NCBI RefSeq assembly: GCF_030408915.1 | Contig: NZ_CP047654.1 | Coordinates: 2,666,001-2,730,000, forward strand | Direction: 5' to 3' | Length of the DNA: 64,000 bases | DNA from: Corynebacterium guangdongense | Lineage (GTDB): Bacteria > Actinomycetota > Actinomycetes > Mycobacteriales > Mycobacteriaceae | Shown here: positions 61,963 to 64,000 of the stretch, one piece after another | Position numbering within the stretch: position 1 is the first letter of the stretch | How the letters are laid out: the number at the start of each line of letters is the position of its first letter | Program-made: the position numbers and the translations under genes | The notes under the pieces: generated by a model | What the model was told of the DNA's origin: nothing | The model's input: only the letters and a program-made list of their open reading frames with translations | Databases searched by the model: none

Positions 61963-63342
61963 ATGAGTACCCCCGCGACGCCGACCACTGACCCCGGCCC
62001 GGCCGGCCTCACCCGCAACGAAAGGCTGGACCGGCTCCCCGTCACCGCCAAGCACCATAAACTCCTGGTTGGTTCGGGCATCGGCTGGGCGCTCGACGCC
62101 ATGGACGTGGGCCTGATCTCCTTCATCATGGCCGCCCTGGCGGTCCAGTGGAGCCTCAGCCCCACAGAAACCTCCTGGATCGCCTCCGTGGGCTTCATCG
62201 GCATGGCCCTGGGCGCAACCTTCGGCGGGTTGCTCGCCGACCGGGTCGGACGTCGGCAGGTCTTCGCGATCACCCTGCTGGTCTACGGCATCGCCACCGG
62301 CGCCTCCGCCTTCTCCACCGGGCTGGCGGTGCTCATCGCGCTGCGTTTCATCGTCGGCCTCGGACTAGGGGCGGAGCTGCCCGTCGCGTCGACGCTCATC
62401 AGCGAATTCGCCCCGCGCAAGATTCGTGGCCGCATGGTGGTGCTGCTCGAGGCCTGGTGGGCGGTGGGATGGATCCTTGCCGCGGTGATCGGCACCTTCG
62501 TCGTGGCCGGCAGCGACAACGGCTGGCGCTACGGCCTGCTGCTGGGCACGGTCCCGGCGGCCTATGCGCTCATCATCCGCTGGAAAATGCCGGAATCGGT
62601 GCGCTTCCTCGAAACGAAGGGCCGCCACGAGGAGGCCGAGGCCACGGTCCGCAGATTCGAATCCGGCGTCGACCCCGACACGCTCAGGCTTATCGACGCC
62701 CGGATTGCCCGCACCGAGGAGCACGTTGAACCGGTCGACCGTGACCTCGCACAGGAGACCTCGATCTGGTCGAGGAAGCTGCGCGGCCGCACGGCCGCGT
62801 TCTGGATCGTGTGGTTCTGTGTCTCGCTGTCCTACTACGGGGCATTCACCTGGATCCCCTCGCTGCTGGTCGCCGACGGCTTCACGATGATCCGATCCTT
62901 CAGCTTCACTCTCATCATCACCCTGGCCCAGCTGCCCGGTTACGCCGTGGCCGCCTGGCTGATCGAGAAGTGGGGCCGCCGGATGACCCTGGCCGTGTTC
63001 CTGGTGGGTTCCGCGGTCTCCGCCGGCCTCTACGGCCTGGCCTCGGTTGAGTGGCAGATCCTGGCGGCCGGCATGCTGCTGAGCTTCTTCAACCTCGGGG
63101 CCTGGGGCGCGCTCTACGCTATCGGGCCGGAGCTCTACCCCGCCCACATCCGGGCCACCGGCACCGGCGCCGCCGCGGGCTTCGGCCGCATCGCATCGAT
63201 CCTCGCGCCGCTGATCGTCCCCTTCGTCATGGGCGGTTTCGGCATCAGCTGGCTGTTCGCGCTCTTCGCCACCTCCTTCGCCATCGCGGCGGTGGCGGCC
63301 TTCACCCTCCCCGAGCAGAAGGGGCGCCAGCTCGACGCTTAA
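61963..63342 (+). CDS. MFS transporter (sugar-porter/aromatic-acid type)
   Basis: A 459-residue transporter with 12 helices. The helix 1 Asp signature is WALDAMDVGLISF, and the helix 2-3 loop GGLLADRVGRRQVF is the MFS signature. Central loop SVRFLETKGRHEEAEATVRR and AIGPELYPAHIRATGTGAAAGFGR resemble sugar-porter and aromatic-acid/nicotinate transporters (AAHS/NaiP-like). Substrate unknown. ATG 61963 is preferred because a promoter and a hairpin lie between copA and this start; an upstream ATG at 61837 with AGGAG would add 42 residues and couple it to copA. A terminator follows at about 63358. Confidence 0.83.
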   Translation: MSTPATPTTDPGPAGLTRNERLDRLPVTAKHHKLLVGSGIGWALDAMDVGLISFIMAALAVQWSLSPTETSWIASVGFIGMALGATFGGLLADRVGRRQVFAITLLVYGIATGASAFSTGLAVLIALRFIVGLGLGAELPVASTLISEFAPRKIRGRMVVLLEAWWAVGWILAAVIGTFVVAGSDNGWRYGLLLGTVPAAYALIIRWKMPESVRFLETKGRHEEAEATVRRFESGVDPDTLRLIDARIARTEEHVEPVDRDLAQETSIWSRKLRGRTAAFWIVWFCVSLSYYGAFTWIPSLLVADGFTMIRSFSFTLIITLAQLPGYAVAAWLIEKWGRRMTLAVFLVGSAVSAGLYGLASVEWQILAAGMLLSFFNLGAWGALYAIGPELYPAHIRATGTGAAAGFGRIASILAPLIVPFVMGGFGISWLFALFATSFAIAAVAAFTLPEQKGRQLDA

Positions 63343-63357
63343 GGAGCGGAAACGGCG

Positions 63358-63390
63358 AGGCACCCGGCAGAATTTCTGCCGAGTGTCTTT
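63358..63390 (+). terminator. Terminator of the MFS gene
   Basis: CGGCAGAA (63365-63372) pairs with TTCTGCCG (63374-63381), extended imperfectly by GGCACC/GAGTGTC, followed by TTTTC. Confidence 0.75.
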
Positions 63391-63412
63391 TCTCTGGCTT
63401 CGGACGGGCGGC

Positions 63413-63604
63413 CTAGAAGGCGAACAGTCGGCCGAAGAAGCCCTTTCCCCTCTTGGCGGCGGTGGCCTCCGCGAGGTCCTCGATGCTGCGGGGCATGTTC
63501 AGCAGCAGAGTGTTGCCTTCGGTGTGGGCGACGGTGAGGGAATCATCCAGTCGGGCGAAAGTCGTTGCGCAAGCGGTGTCGGTGTTGACGGTACGAATGG
63601 TCAT
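63413..63604 (-). CDS. 63-residue protein of unknown function behind DtxR-like sites
   Basis: A small soluble protein starting MTIRTVNTDTACATTFARLD and ending KRGKGFFGRLFAF. The N-terminal part looks like a small beta structure, the C-terminal 20 residues are basic and amphipathic. Not recognised. AAGGAGG lies 8 nt before ATG 63604. On the minus strand TAAACT (63684-63679) is a likely -10, and DtxR-like boxes lie just upstream at 63709-63757. The gene is convergent with the MFS gene and follows dnaB on the same strand. Confidence 0.68.
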   Translation of the reverse strand: MTIRTVNTDTACATTFARLDDSLTVAHTEGNTLLLNMPRSIEDLAEATAAKRGKGFFGRLFAF

Positions 63605-63894
63605 GGGGTGTGCCTCCTTCCTCAATGCGGTGTCTGCAGTACAAGGTCTCAGCAATGTCTGCCGGGTCGATGTCCTAGAGTTTAGGACTTTTGCGCAGGT
63701 CAGGCACCGTTGGTAAGGCAAACCTAAAGCAGGAGCGCCTTAGATAGGCAACCCTAAAAAGAGGGTCCGAAACCCCGGGACCACGGGCTTTAAGTCAGAC
63801 CAAAAGCTCTGTTAGGTAATTCTCACCACTCCCCCCTGGGGGTGTGATGAATAAAAATACCCGGAAAGACGGCCGACCGATGGCCCGCCCCTCC
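63605..63894. other. 290-bp intergenic region between dnaB and the small gene
   Basis: Holds the small gene's promoter and DtxR-like boxes. To the right, CTCCCCCCTGGGGGTG (63825-63840) can form a short GC stem that may terminate dnaB. No further gene is seen. Confidence 0.5.
63709..63757. promoter_or_regulatory. Tandem DtxR-like iron boxes
   Basis: GTTGGTAAGGCAAACCTAA (63709-63727) matches 15 of 19 positions of the DtxR/IdeR consensus TTAGGTTAGGCTAACCTAA. A second weaker match CTTAGATAGGCAACCCTAA (63739-63757, 13 of 19) follows 30 bp later. The first abuts the -35 region of the small gene, so iron-dependent repression is plausible. Confidence 0.55.
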
Positions 63895-64000
63895 TTAACC
63901 GTGTGCCATGGACACGAAACGCGAGTAGTGCAGCTGGTGGGCGACCGGAATCGTGTCGATCGGACCGCCACGATGCTTGGCGATGATGATGTCCGCCTCA
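63895..64000 (-). CDS. dnaB: Replicative DNA helicase DnaB, C-terminal end
   Basis: The minus strand encodes the last 34 residues EADIIIAKHRGGPIDTIPVA... to HYSRFVSMAHG with TAA at 63897-63895. The string AKHRGGPxxTxPVAHQLHxSRF is the characteristic end of actinobacterial DnaB helicases. The rest lies right of the window. No intein remains are visible in this part. Confidence 0.85.
   Translation of the reverse strand, partial: EADIIIAKHRGGPIDTIPVAHQLHYSRFVSMAHG

Overview
The window is high-GC Actinobacteria, almost certainly a Corynebacterium chromosome. Recognisable markers are the heme-responsive pair hrrS/hrrA, the TetR regulator mcbR, a lcpB-like LCP protein beside pheA, the long atypical second pyruvate kinase, and rRNA operons without tRNAs in the spacer. 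A striking share of genes carry a TANNNT -10 element exactly 7 or 8 nt before the start codon, the signature of leaderless mRNAs.

Layout. 1-5.5 kb: serS 5' end (minus), a HutC-type GntR regulator, a septum-formation-type envelope protein, a small zincin, ctaD. 4.9-10.5 kb: histidine phosphatase and pheA (minus), an amidase and a CPBP-family membrane protein (plus), an LCP cell-wall ligase, panD. 10.6-24.7 kb: a phosphate-scavenging block: ugpA-ugpE-ugpB, an IS481-family element inserted exactly at the ugpB stop codon, then ugpC; two paralogous glycerophosphodiesterases flanking a DUF5926 gene; a pyruvate kinase of the Pyk2 type; a membrane alpha/beta hydrolase; Tat-exported phoD. 24.8-33.5 kb: HAD hydrolase, Gfo/Idh oxidoreductase, msrA, sodA, an MFS exporter, a polytopic membrane protein with a C-terminal cupredoxin, a TM0106-type nuclease, a DUF6474 protein. 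33.6-42 kb: hrrA, hrrS, a DUF2020 lipoprotein, class E sortase plus a 50-residue membrane protein, a YidC/Oxa1 paralog, mcbR, a YeaQ-type protein, a tandem universal stress protein, a 48-residue amphipathic protein, and a RluA-family pseudouridine synthase.

41.8-53.5 kb is a near-perfect tandem duplication of about 5.74 kb: 16S-23S-5S (minus) plus the last 215 bp of the pseudouridine synthase gene. The second copy of that gene end lies as a headless fragment between the two rRNA operons. The distal operon (47.4 to 42.2 kb) lacks the promoter and boxA-like leader found ahead of the proximal one (53.3 to 48.0 kb). The copies differ by three one-base homopolymer lengths, so both a real unequal crossover and an assembly artefact must be considered.

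54-64 kb: a YtrA-type GntR repressor with its own palindromic operator, a NYN-domain protein, an SDR oxidoreductase, PspA, thioredoxin, a copper cassette (degenerate HMA protein, copZ, copA, with CsoR-like palindromes in the promoter spacers), an MFS transporter, a 63-residue protein behind DtxR-like boxes, and the 3' end of dnaB.

No CRISPR array, tRNA, prophage or recognised defence system was seen. The most unusual features are the rRNA duplication, the two divergent leaderless gene pairs whose start codons share one CATG, the IS481 insertion, and several small proteins.
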